DNA of 64,000 nucleotides. Origin: Piliocolobus tephrosceles. Lineage: Eukaryota > Chordata > Mammalia > Primates > Cercopithecidae. A program made the position numbers and the translations under genes. The notes beneath the pieces are model-generated. The model ran no database searches. It saw nothing but the letters and a program-made list of their open reading frames with translations, and was not told the origin of the DNA. Numbering within the stretch: the first letter of the stretch is position 1; every line of letters starts with the position of its first letter. Location of the stretch: contig NC_045435.1 of the NCBI RefSeq assembly GCF_002776525.5, positions 124,971,038-125,035,037 of the forward strand, given 5' to 3'. Shown here piece after piece: positions 49,297 to 59,237 of the stretch.

Positions 49297-51165
49297 TTTT
49301 TGTAAACTTCAACTTTTATTTTTGATTCGGGTGTGTATGTGAAGGTTTGTTACAAGAGTATGTTGCATGATGCTGCAGTTTGGGGTAGAATTAAACCAAT
49401 CACACAGGTAGTGAGTATGGTACTTAGTAGGTAGTTTTTCAACCCTTGTGCCCTCCTTGTCTCCAATGTCTATTGTTCCTATTCTTATGTCCATGTGTAC
49501 CCAACATTTACCTCCCATATACAAATAGAAGCGTGGTATTTGGATTCGTTTCTCTGTTAACTCGTTTCGGAAAATGGCTTCTAGCTCCATCCATGTTGCT
49601 GCAAAGGACATGATTTCATTCTCTTTTGCAGCTGCATAATATCCCATGGTGTATTTGTACCACATTTTTTAATCAAATCCACCATTGATGGACCCATAAG
49701 TTAATTCCATGTCTTTGCAACTGTGAATAGGATTATGATGAACGTACAAGTGCATGCATCTTTTTGGTAGAAAGATTTATTTTTCTTTGGTTATATACTC
49801 AGCAATGGAATTGCAGGGTTGGATGATAGTTTGATTTTTAGTTCTTGGAGAAATTTCCAAGATGCTTTCTACAGTGGATAAAATAATTTTACATTCCTAC
49901 CAACATTATGTAAGCATTCCCTTTTCTCCATAACCTTGCCAAGATCTGTTATAGTTTTACTTTTTAATGATAGCCATTCTGACTGGTGTGAGAATACATC
50001 TCATTGTGGTTTTAATATTAGACTTTTGTCAGAGGAATAGTATGCCAAATATTGTGTCCAATTTTATAGGTAGTCTGTTTATTCTATTGATAGTCTGTAT
50101 TAGTCCATTCTCACACTGCTATGAAGAAATACATGAGACTGGGTAATTGATAATGGAAAGAGGTTTAATTGACTCACAAATCCACATGACTGGGGAGGTC
50201 TCAGGAAACTTACAATCATGGCAGAAGGGAAAAAGCCCCTTATAAAACCGTTAGATCTTGTGAGAACTCACTATCACGAGATTAGCATGAGGGTAACCAC
50301 CCACATGATTCAATTACCTCCCACTGGATCCCTCTCATGACACATGGGAATTATGGGAAACTACAATTCAAGATGAAATTTCAGTGGGGACACAGCCAAA
50401 CAATATCAGAGGCTTTTGCTGTGAAGAATCTCTCTAGTTTAATTAGGTCTCACTTGATGGCTCTTATTATTTTGAGAAATGTGCCTTCAAGCATGAGACA
50501 TATTTCTCCTAGTTTTTTGAGAGTTTTTATCATGAAGAGATGTTGGATTTTATCAAAAGCTTTTTGTGTGTCTATTGAGATGATCACATGGTTTTTGTTT
50601 TTAATTCTATCTATGTGGTGGATTATTTTTATTGATTTATGTATGTTGAAACAACCTTGCATCCCAGAAATAAAGCCTCCTTGATAATGATGAAATAACT
50701 TTTTGATATGCTGCTATATTCAGTGTGCTAGTGTTTTGTTAAGGATTTGTGCATCTATATTTATCAAAGATATTGACCGGCATATATCTTTTTTCACTGC
50801 CTCTTTGCCAGATTTTGGAATTAGAATGATGCCGTTTTGCTGAATGAGTTACAGAGAAGTCCCTCCTTCTCACTTTTTTGGTATAATTTAAGCAGGATTG
50901 GTACCATCTTCTCTTAGTACCTCTTTATGTGGTAGAATTCAGTTGTGAATCCATCTAGTCTAGGGTTTATTTTATTTGGTAAGTTTTTTATTACTGATTC
51001 ATTTTGGAACTCATTATTTGTCTGTTAAGGGTTTAAATTTTACCTGATTCAATCTTGGGAGGTTGTATGTTTCCAGGAATTTATCCATTTCCTCTAGATT
51101 ACCTAGTTTGTATGCCAAGAGGTGTTCATAATAGTCTCTGAGGAATTTTATCATGAGATTAGTTG
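49297..51165 (-). mobile_element. L1 LINE (L1P/L1MA), 3' part, split by a MaLR LTR
   Basis: Antisense L1: the left end has TTTTATTTTTGATTCGGGTG, then GCTCCATCCATGTTGCTGC, GCAATGGAATTGCAGGGTTG and, after the MaLR LTR, TCTCTAGTTTAATTAGGTCTC and GAGATGATCACATGGTTTTT. The minus-strand open frame 49309-49665 is a leftover piece of ORF2 (AAKENEIMSFAATWMELEA). It ends near 51,165 in mid-ORF2, so it is 5'-truncated. Confidence 0.85.
50096..50408 (-). mobile_element. MaLR solo LTR (THE1/MST-type), minus strand
   Basis: From TGTATTAGTCCATTCTCACA to CAAACAATATCA. It interrupts L1 text: GTTTATTCTATTGATAGTC on its left continues as GGCTTTTGCTGTGAAGAATC on its right. The expected 5-bp duplication is not evident. 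Confidence 0.9.
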
Positions 51166-51249
51166 TAATTTATATAATTTTAAACTCACCAAAAATTTTT
51201 CTAGAATAATACAGGAAACTCTTAAAAGACATTTTTCATAGATCTGCTT

Positions 51250-51574
51250 TATTTTTTTTTATTTTTATATTTATTTATTTATTTATTTGACAGAGACTCA
51301 CCCTGTCACCAGGCTCGAGTAGAGTGGCATAATGCCAGCTCACTGCAACCTCCACCTCCCGGGTTCAAGCGATTCTACTGTCTCAGTCTCCTGAGGAGCT
51401 GAAATTATAGGTGTACACCACCACATAATAACCATGTCTGGCTAATTTTTGTATTTTTAGTAGAGATGAGAGTTCATCATGTTGCCCAAGATGGTCTCAA
51501 TCTCTTGACTTTGTGATCTGCCCACCTCGGCCCCCCAAAGTGCTGGGATTACAGGCATGAGCCTCCATACCTGG
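51250..51574 (-). mobile_element. Alu SINE, minus strand
   Basis: Antisense Alu with a T/(ATTT)-rich left tail. AGATCTGC flanks both sides. A small ACCACATAATAACCAT-type insertion lies in the left monomer near 51420. Confidence 0.9.
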
Positions 51575-51579
51575 CCAGA

Positions 51580-52040
51580 TCTGCCAATTTTTAATATTTT
51601 TTAATATTTGCTTTTTCACTCTCTACAATATATTATAAACATTTTGAAAATAAAATGCAAATATCATGTCTAGACTCCAAATTATTCAGTATTTCCTAAA
51701 AAAGAATTCCAACCAGATTACAATTATGAAAATTATAAAATTCAAAGACACAATAGTAGTCTAAGTTCATACAGTTTTCCAATAATGTACTTTATAGATA
51801 TATTTATCTTGCCAAGATCTAATCTAGGACCAAACATTGCATTTAGTTGCCTTGTCTCTTCAGTTTCCTTTAGTTTAGATCTGTTTGTAAATCTTTTGCT
51901 ATTCTTCTTTTGATATTTTTGAAGAATATGGGTTAGTTATTTAGAAGACTGTTCTTTAATTTGTGTGTTTTTGATGTTTCCTCATGGCTGTATTTAGGTT
52001 ATGCATTTGGGACAGGTTTACCACTTAAATAATAACCTAT
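51580..52040. mobile_element. L1M-type LINE fragment, left part
   Basis: Phrases such as CATTTAGTTGCCTTGTCTCTT and GGTTATGCATTTGGGACAGG continue in register at 57764 beyond the ERV9 provirus (GTCTTCCTCAGTGCATTATT). The repeat is an old L1-type 3' region by recall; the exact subfamily and strand are not certain. Confidence 0.6.
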
Positions 52041-52564
52041 TGTGTCTGGAATTGGTTCCTTCTGGTGGGTTCTTGGTCTCACTGACTTCAAGAATGAAGC
52101 TATGGACCCTCACGGTGAGTGTCATAGTTCTTAAAGATGGTGTGTCTGGAGTTTGTTTCTTCAGATATTCAGATATTTATGGAGTTGCTTCCTTCCAGTG
52201 GGTTCACTGTCTTGCTGACTTCAGGAGTGAAGCCACAGAGTATTACAGAAGCAGTGAGTGCTACAACTCTTAAAGGTGGTGTGGACCCAAAGAGTGAGCA
52301 GAAGCAAGATTTATTGTGAAGCACCAAAGAACAAAGCTTCCACAGCGTGGAAGGGGATCCGAGCGGGTTACCTCTGCTGCTTCAGGTGGCCAGCTTTTAT
52401 TCCCTTATTTGGCCCTGCCCACATCCTGCTGATGGGTTCATTTTACAGAGTGCTGATTAGTCCATTTTACAGAGTGCTGAATGGTGCTTTTACAATCCTT
52501 TAGCTAGACACAAAGTTCTCCAAGTCCTCACCTGACCCAGAAGCCCAGCTGGCTTTACTTCTCA
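52041..52564 (-). mobile_element. 3' LTR of ERV9-type provirus (LTR12-like)
   Basis: Shares its TGTGTCTGGAATTGGTTCC edge and overall order with the LTR at 57154. It retains AATAAA as CACAATAAATCTTGC on the minus strand (about 52306-52320). Its U3 repeat region is shorter than in the partner, with only two TTACAGAGTGCTGA units. Confidence 0.9.
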
Positions 52565-52578
52565 ACCCCCCCTCTAAA
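52565..52578 (-). other. Polypurine tract of the provirus
   Basis: The minus strand reads TTTAGAGGGGGGGT immediately before the LTR start TGAGAAG. A polypurine run at this position primes plus-strand synthesis in retroviruses and confirms the left LTR as the 3' LTR. Confidence 0.85.
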
Positions 52579-52769
52579 TAGGACACCCCAAGTACTGTCA
52601 GGAATTGGGCAATGACCACACTAGCTACTTCCTGCTGGATATGGGCAAAGAAGGGGCCCTGCAAGTTGTAGTGTCCTCCAGAGGGGAACTTTTTAGGCCA
52701 ATCAAAGGGCCAGCAGGTATGTCCAGGGGTCCTCAGTAGAAGTTGTTAGTAGAGCTCATTTGGGATTCC

Positions 52770-53230
52770 ATTTGAAAGACTATCTGTAGCTTGATGGCCT
52801 TGATCCTGAGAAAATGAATTTGACAAGGAGGTTAAAAATACAGGGCCCAAAGGCGAGTAATAGTAAGATGGCTGTCACAGGACCTAGAAAGGGGAGAAGC
52901 CATGTCGCCCAACTCCAGAGGTTGGTATAAGAGTTTGAAAGGTGCTGTCTGATTTCAGAAGCCTTTTCCTATAAATGCCAGGTGGCATCTCATACTATCC
53001 CTGACTGGTTAGTGTAAAAACAACACTCTTCCCCTAAGAAAGTGAAGAGTCCTCTTTTCTCAGCAGTGATGAGGTCTAGGCCTTGGCGGTTTTGGAGAAT
53101 CACTACTGCTAAAGAGTCTATTTGGGATTGTAGAATAAGGATAGATTTTGTTATTTCTTGCAAAATGTTTGAGAAATCCCTTGGGAGTGTGTGGTAGTAG
53201 GATAATACATGCTACACTGTTAACTTTTAG
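52770..53230 (-). pseudogene. ERV9-type env transmembrane subunit remnant
   Basis: The minus strand encodes part of the transmembrane subunit: LQNRQGLDLITAEKRG followed by EECCFYTNQSG (about 53001-53130). This is the heptad-repeat side and the C-C motif region of gamma-type envelope proteins. The first cysteine of the usual C-X6-CC motif is not present at its expected place, and a stop follows NQSGIV. Downstream text resembles a membrane anchor and tail but is out of frame. Sequence from 53,230 to about 53,590 may be more env but I cannot assign it. Confidence 0.65.
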
Positions 53231-53645
53231 CAAACTTTACTTCTGTTGAAAACCTTATAAGATTTGGATTTTAATTTTTCTTTGCTATTAATAAAACCTT
53301 GTTCAGTCCATATCAACTTAGAGTTGGTATAGATGACTCCTTCATGATTCTCTAAGTATTTTAATGTCTGGCTGAGTGCAAACAGCTAGCACGTTTGAGC
53401 AGAGCAATTATTAAGCAATTTTCCTAACTGCTTCTACAAGAGTTTCCTTATACTTATTGAATACCCATTGTGTCTTTTTCCCTTAATCACCCAGGAGGAG
53501 GGAGTTCCTCCTAGATCTCGTAGGAACTTTGTATGGCAATTAATTAAGATTTTGATCCCCTGTTAGGAAATCTGCTGCATTTAAGGATTTTTGACAGGAA
53601 GGCTTTGGGTTGTCAGTGGCCTCAGTGCTTTCTGGCTATGCCCTT

Positions 53646-53730
53646 GTTTACACTGACAACAAGGTGGTATTGGAGTGTTATAGGGTCTGTTTACACTGAC
53701 AACAAGATGGTATTGTATTGTTACAGGGTC
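53646..53730. repeat. 43-base tandem duplication
   Basis: GTTTACACTGACAACAAG begins at 53646 and again at 53689; the two units differ at several bases. It lies in the deleted pol/env zone of the provirus. Confidence 0.85.
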
Positions 53731-53814
53731 GTTGAAGAAGACATTCAATTTTCAATTATAGGTTTTAAATTTACCCTGGCTTTTAAAGGAATAGAGTACA
53801 CTGTTTTTTCTTTA

Positions 53815-54000
53815 CTGCTTCCATCTCTTTTTCTCTCTGACTCCTTCTTTGTCTGTCTCTTCCTCTCTCTTCTCTTTCACTTTCTGTCTCTCTGTCTCTC
53901 TCTTTCTGTCTTCCCCACCTCCTTTTCTTTCTGACTCCCTCTTTGCCTCTGTCATTTCCTCTCTTTCTCTCCCTCACTTCCTTTCTGCTGGTCTTTCCCT
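53815..54000. repeat. CT-rich (GA on minus strand) low-complexity tract
   Basis: About 185 bases that are almost all C and T on the plus strand, with TCTCTC, TTTCTCTC and CTCCCTC blocks. It lies at the point where pol sequence is lost. Open frames here on both strands are compositional artefacts. Confidence 0.85.
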
Positions 54001-54309
54001 GCCTCTGTCGGTTGCTTATGCTGTGGTTCTTCCCTCTCCTTCCCCTTTCGGTGGCTTTGGCAGTGTAAGATTGTTACCTCCTTGGGTTTTTTCACTGCAT
54101 GCAATCATTCTGTGGTTTTGTTGTGATATTTAATGGGGGTTCCCCCAGAGGTTAGGAAGTCCCTTTCTTTCCATATTGCAGCATGGGCATGTAGGATTAG
54201 ATAAGTATACTTACTATATGTAGCAAAGTCTCCCAATTACAACTGAGGAGGTGGGAGAAATACCTGGTTACAGGCTGTGAAAGGACTCCTTGGATGGTAA
54301 CAGACCTTG

Positions 54310-54560
54310 AGGACAGCTATCCAGGACAGGAGATTAACACCGAGAAAGCTGCGCCAGTATCCAGGAGGAAGTCAATTTCCTGACCCTCAATGGTTAAATG
54401 TACCCAGGGCTCAGTGAGGGTGATGACATGAGCTGGCACTTGTCCTGGCACCCTCAGTCCTGTTGTTCGATCATCTAGTTGGGGACTTCTGGCCCAGAGA
54501 ACCTTTCCTCTCTGGGGCAGTGCACCTTCCAGTGATTGCCTAGGCACAGTGGACATTGGC
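54310..54560 (-). pseudogene. ERV9-type protease remnant
   Basis: The minus strand encodes EIDFLLDTGAAFSVL, the aspartic protease active-site region (D-T-G) of retroviruses, preceded by a VHLTIEG-type strand. It is in a different frame from the gag remnant upstream. A frame break follows the active site, after which recognisable pol soon ends (about 54,080). Confidence 0.8.
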
Positions 54561-55621
54561 GAAGGGGCAGCTTGTTTCTCGTTGGATAAATCTTTTTAAA
54601 GTGTCCTTGCAAACCACACTGATAACAAGCCCTACCAGATGATTGGCCTGCTCTAATTTCTGTCCTCCCTGAAACAGCAAGGTTTGTTTGTCTGACGGCC
54701 ATGACTAAGGCTGTGGCCTTTCTCAGATCTTGCTTTTCCTTTTGGGCCTGGTCTTCTTGGTCCCTATTATAGAACACTGAGGTTGCCAGGTTTAATAATG
54801 CCTCCACATTTTGTTCAGGGTCCAGGGATCACTTTTGGAGCTTTCTTCTGATAGCTGCAGCTGATTGGGTAATAAACTTATCTTTTAGGATCAACTGACC
54901 CTTGAGTGAGTCAGGTGACAGAGGAGTATATTTTCTTAAGGTCTCCCATAGATGTTCAAGGAAGGCAGAAGGATTTTCTTCCTTTCCCTGAGTTATGGTG
55001 GACATCATTGAATAATTCATGGAATTTTTCCTAATTCTCCTTAGTCCTTCTAGAACACAGGTCAGCAGATATTTGCAAATCCAGTCCCCATTATCTGAGT
55101 TGAGGTCCCAGTGGGGATCCTTACTGGGAATGACTTGCTGACCAGTAGGGAATTTGTCCCTTTCTTGAGCTGTCATTTTATCATTTACTTGACTGAGATA
55201 CCAGGCATCTTCCAACTCTTGGGCTGCAGCTAAAGCCATATTATTTTCATTAAAGGCCAGGGTTTAACAATAGGATGGCATCTCTCCAAGTGAGATCAAA
55301 GGTTTGCCCTAGACCCTGTAGGACATCTATGTACCTATCAGGATAATCTGAAAACTTCCCCAGGTCTGCCTTGCTCTGCTTTAAATCAGAGAGGGAGAAG
55401 AGGACATGTACCCAGGTTGGGCCAAATTCCCCTCCTCCTACAGCTTGAAGGGGACATAACCGATAGCCTGGGGATTTTTGTGGTACTTTGGAGATTTCTT
55501 TGCTTATTTCCTTTTGGGTGGGGGAGATTAGAAGAGGATTAGCATTAATAGGAAGGGGAGCTATAGGGAGGCTAGGATATGGGGTAAGCTGAGAAGTCCT
55601 CCTGTGGGAGGTAAACTGCAA
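54475..55621 (-). pseudogene. ERV9-type gag remnant
   Basis: Three open pieces on the minus strand. 55621-55250 holds the N-terminal capsid region with FSDYPDRYIDVLQGL and LTWRDAILLLNP. 55239-54829, one frame away, holds the later capsid part, with a QGKEENPSAFLEHLW segment as in gamma-type major homology. 54807-54475, after a stop but in the same frame, holds nucleocapsid with two zinc knuckles: CYQCGLQGHFKKIY has Y in place of the last C, and CPLCLGNHWKVHC keeps C-X2-C-X3-H-X4-C. At least one frameshift (about 55,245) and one stop (about 54,826) inactivate it. Confidence 0.85.
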
Positions 55622-55957
55622 GCTTTGAATAGTTGTGTATTCTCCTTTAATGAAAGTAAAGCTTGGACATAAGGTATTTCACTCCATTTGCCTTCCCTCT
55701 TACAGAAAAGGTCAATCTACAGGATAGTATTGTAATTTATATTTCCCTCAGGTGGCCATTTTTCCTCATCAGAGAGAGAATACTGGGGCCAGGCCATAGT
55801 TCAGAAAAAAATGAGCCATCTCTTTTTCAGGGTTTACAGGTCAAATTGGTCCCAATGGCTTAGGATGCATTTCAAAGGTGAGCCTGTTGCTGCCTGAGTG
55901 TTTCCCACCTGAAAGACAAAACTTCCTTTGGTTTTGGTTTGTTTGTTTCTCTCCCTG

Positions 55958-56290
55958 CCCAAGAACCTGCAATGGTCCCTGGACCCTGCTGCTCAGAATA
56001 GTTGCACTCACCAACATAGCAGCAGAAACACCTCTTGCCCAAGAAACCACAATGGTCCCTGGACTCTGCTGATCAGAATAGTCGCACTCACTGATGCAGT
56101 AGCAGAAACAGTAGTTTTCCCCCTAGACCACAAGGAGGACCGAGGAAGGTAGGATTTAGTGGTCCTTACCCACTCATTGTTGAAAACCTGCACCCTTGCC
56201 TGTCCTCCTAGACCACCAAGAGGACCGAGAAAAATCAGATTCAGTGGCCCTTATTGATGCAATCTCAAATGCTTGTTAGAGTCCTGAGTA
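55958..56290. repeat. Tandem repeats in the ERV9-type leader
   Basis: An 80-base unit beginning CCCAAGAA occurs at 55958 and 56038, sharing CAATGGTCCCTGGAC and CAGAATAGT. A second set beginning CTAGACCAC, with AGGACCGAG, occurs near 56123 and 56208. The region lies between the primer-binding site and gag. Confidence 0.85.
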
Positions 56291-57135
56291 TTTTCCTGTT
56301 AGTATTGGGACTTGACCCCTGTCCTATAAAGATGTTATACCCCAAAAATGAAGTGAATGACCATACCCTCAGGGGGAGAAGGGACCTCCATGGTTAGAAG
56401 AGTGATGACTTTTGTCCTCACTTGAATAGGAAGGATATAATTTCTGAGGCTCCCCATATCCTAGCTTCAGGAATAGCTTTTGTTAGGCCTGTTCGTCTGA
56501 GGAGGGATCCTAAAATTCCAGACAGTCCCCCTACCATGGGGCTTTGGGCAAAAGTTACGTCTTTCTGATTGGTGAGCCTGGATGCCTAAAGAAGGGAATA
56601 GAGTCCTGATGTTTATACTAGAAATCATTCTTAGCAGAGAAACTAGAAAAGCACCAGAGACGGGGGTGGTTTTTGGAATGGGGACTAGCCTCAGAGAAGA
56701 GAGGTGAGAGGAAATTTGTCTGACAAGCATTACGACCCAGGAGGCAAGGGTCAGGATAGATAGGATAGACTGGCAAGTCTCTCTAGGGTGATATACCTTT
56801 GAGAGTTCCACTCATGGCTGCAGGGTCAACCAACTTGTTGTCGGGACCTCAGAGCTGAATGACTTTCCTCTCTGTTGACCCTTGGCTCAGCCCAGAAGTA
56901 CAGGAAAAGTGGAAGCTGGTTCCAGGCAAAGCAACACTCCCAACTCTGAAGAGTCGGGGGTTGTTAGAGAGCCCTTTCCCAGAAAGCCTGACACCCATGT
57001 CTTTTGTCCGGCAGCTGCACTCATCACTTTTAACTGGCTGACAGGTGCCCGGTATTTAGCCCTCACATTCTAAGGAAAAATAGGACAGAATAGCAAGCAA
57101 AAGGGGTCCAATGGTGCTGACTGCTTGTCAATAGT

Positions 57136-57153
57136 CCTTTCATGGTCACCAAA
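57136..57153 (-). other. Primer-binding site of the provirus
   Basis: The minus strand reads TTTTGGTGACCATGAAAGG directly after the LTR end CCAGACACA. Position and TGGTGACC core fit a retroviral primer-binding site; an arginine tRNA is reported for ERV9, but I cannot verify the match here. Confidence 0.7.
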
Positions 57154-57763
57154 ATGTGTCTGGAATTGGTTCCTTCCTGTGGGTTCTTGGTCTCACTGAC
57201 TTCAAGAATGAAGCCTTGGACCCTCGTGGTGAGTGTTACAGTTCTTAAAGATGGTGTGTCTGGAGTTCGTTCCTTAAGATGTTCAGATGTGTCTGGAGTT
57301 TCTTCCTTCTGGTTGGTTTGTGGTCTCACTGACTTCAGGAGCGAAGCTGCAGACCTTCATGGTGAGTGTTACAGCTCTTAAAGGTGGTGTGGACCCAAGG
57401 AGTGAGTAGAAGCAAGATTTACTATGAAGAGTGAAAGAATAAAGCTTCCACAGTGTGGAAGGGGACCCAAGCGGGTTACTGATGCTGGCTCAGGTGACTA
57501 GCTTTAATTCCTTTATTTGGCCCTACCCACACTCTGCTAATGCGTCCATTTTACAGAGCACTGATTTTTCCATTTTATAGAGAGCTGATTAGTCCATTTT
57601 ACAGAGTGCTGATTGGTGCATTTTTACAGAGTGCAGATTGGTGTGTTTACAATCCTTTAGCTAGACACAGAGTGCTGACTGGTGCGTTTACAATCCTTTA
57701 GCTAGACACAAAAGTTCTCCAAGTTCCCACCTGAACCAGAAGCCCAGCTGACTTCACCTCTCA
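57154..57763 (-). mobile_element. 5' LTR of ERV9-type provirus (LTR12-like)
   Basis: 610 bases, from TGAGAGGTGAAGTCAGCTGG (minus-strand start, plus 57744-57763) to CCAGACACA. It has more copies of the TTTACAATCCTTTAGCTAGACAC and TTTACAGAGNGCTGATT-type units than the 3' LTR. The polyadenylation signal is altered (AGTAAA). The two LTRs look about 13 percent different by eye, so the insertion is old. Confidence 0.9.
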
Positions 57764-58690
57764 ATGTCTTCCTCAGTGCATTATTTCAGAAGGCACATTA
57801 TTGCCCAGCATGGGTAATGGTGACATTGAGCACTTGAAGCAGCATCTACAAAGTTTTTCTGTAAAGTTACTATTTCTTCTTTTGTAATTAATAAGCAATT
57901 TCCTGTGAAAAACTATAAGAATGCATAAATATACTCTTTCTTATCAATATTTTTCTGGATATCTTATCATTCATTGATGATTTTCCAACATCAACTACTA
58001 TATGTATTAGTTTCCACTCAACTATAAAAAGAGCTTTTATTTTTGTGCTATTTATTTATTCATTATATCAATATGATTTCATAACTTCTTATTTGTTTCA
58101 ATGAGTTATTAAAATTTGGTTATTTATTTTAATGTTTGAATTGTCCCAAATTTGTCTGTTGAAGCCTCTATACGTTAAATTTTGTGTCCTTTTGACAGGT
58201 CCTTATATCTCTTTAGGCACTTCTTTACTTTCCAGTGCTAAATTAAGTACCAGGTTCATCTCATGCTTTGCCAGCCACATGCCTGTAACCACCTGTTACT
58301 CTTGGTTCATTTTCATGTTGATGAATTGTATTTAGAAAACAAGTGTTGTATGCTCATTGCCATTGAAATAGCATTCTTTTTAGGTCTTTTTAGTAGATAG
58401 AGATAGAAGAAGATATATATGAACACACACATACACACACACATAGATTGTGTGTATCATGAGTCTGTATCAATGCCTCCAACTGCAATGCTACAATATA
58501 TACTTAATGCTAGCACTTCTACTTCTGTATTTTAACTCCTCTTACCACATTAAGAAAAATGACTTTTATTATCTTCAGTACATTTACTCATTTCCTCAAG
58601 CTTAGTATAACAAATGGTAGTTTTAGAAATGCTGACATATCTCATCAAAAAAAGTAAACTTACTAATTGAATATTCATTTTCATCATTTT
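57764..58690. mobile_element. L1M-type LINE fragment, right part
   Basis: Continues the old repeat interrupted by the provirus: AAGTTACTATTTCTTCTTTTG, TAATTAATAAGCAATTTCC, CAATGAGTTATTAAAATTTGG and GTGTCCTTTTGACAGG. Clear similarity fades after about 58,340; a short (AC)n tract lies at 58424-58446. Confidence 0.55.
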
Positions 58691-58935
58691 AGATAAAAAT
58701 AATACAAAGTGAAATGAACAAATCTTAACAGTGCAATTCAGTGAATTTTGAATTGTGCCCTTACTTGGCTAACCCACACCTCAATCAATATATACAAATT
58801 TTTCATACCAGAAAGTTTCCTCATAACCCTTCTGATTTTTTCAATCATAGACTAATTTTGGGATATTATATAAACAGAATCACAAAGTATGTGCAGTTTT
58901 ACTTCTATCTTCTCAGTTTCAGTGTAATATTTTTT
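58691..58935 (-). mobile_element. Old L1M LINE fragment, minus strand
   Basis: Plus-strand phrases GTGCAATTCAGTGAATTTTG, CATAGACTAATTTTGGGATA and TATATAAACAGAATCACAAAG are the antisense L1M 3'-region pattern. Weakly conserved. Confidence 0.55.
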
Positions 58936-59233
58936 GAATTATTTGTGGTATTTTTCTTATCAGTAATTTGTTCTTTTTTAACTGTATGAAACTATTAATA
59001 AATAACCAGATTCCAGATTTAGTCTGAAGCCAAATGAGAAAATATTGTATATGAATCAGCTATAGAAGAGGTGAAAAAGGGAAGTCAACTTGGCCATCAA
59101 AATTTTTGTCATCAGTGATTGGTACTATAGAGTTAACTTTTACTGAAATGAAGATAACAATGAGATGAACAGGCTAGAGCTCGGATGTGGGCACATACAT
59201 TTTGAGATACTTGTTAGAAAACCAATTATAATG
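58936..59233. other. Unassigned AT-rich DNA
   Basis: Nothing recognised between the L1M fragment and the solo LTR. Confidence 0.5.
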
Positions 59234-59237
59234 GTAG

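Larger units (their letters stand above)
52041..57763 (-). mobile_element. ERV9-type (LTR12) provirus, pol-deleted
   Basis: A minus-strand ERV1 provirus of 5.7 kb with both LTRs. From right to left: 5' LTR (57154-57763), primer-binding site, leader with tandem repeats, gag (about 55,621-54,475), protease, a short residue of pol, env C-terminal part, polypurine tract, 3' LTR (52041-52564). About 2 kb or more of pol and much of env is missing compared with a full ERV9. Every frame is broken. It sits inside an L1M fragment. The flanks CTAT (left) and ATGT (right) do not form the expected 4-bp duplication. Confidence 0.85.

Noticed and set aside
53605..54133. Ser/Leu/Phe-rich and Arg/Glu-rich frames on both strands
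   Set aside because: They come from the CT-rich tract; composition explains the open frames.
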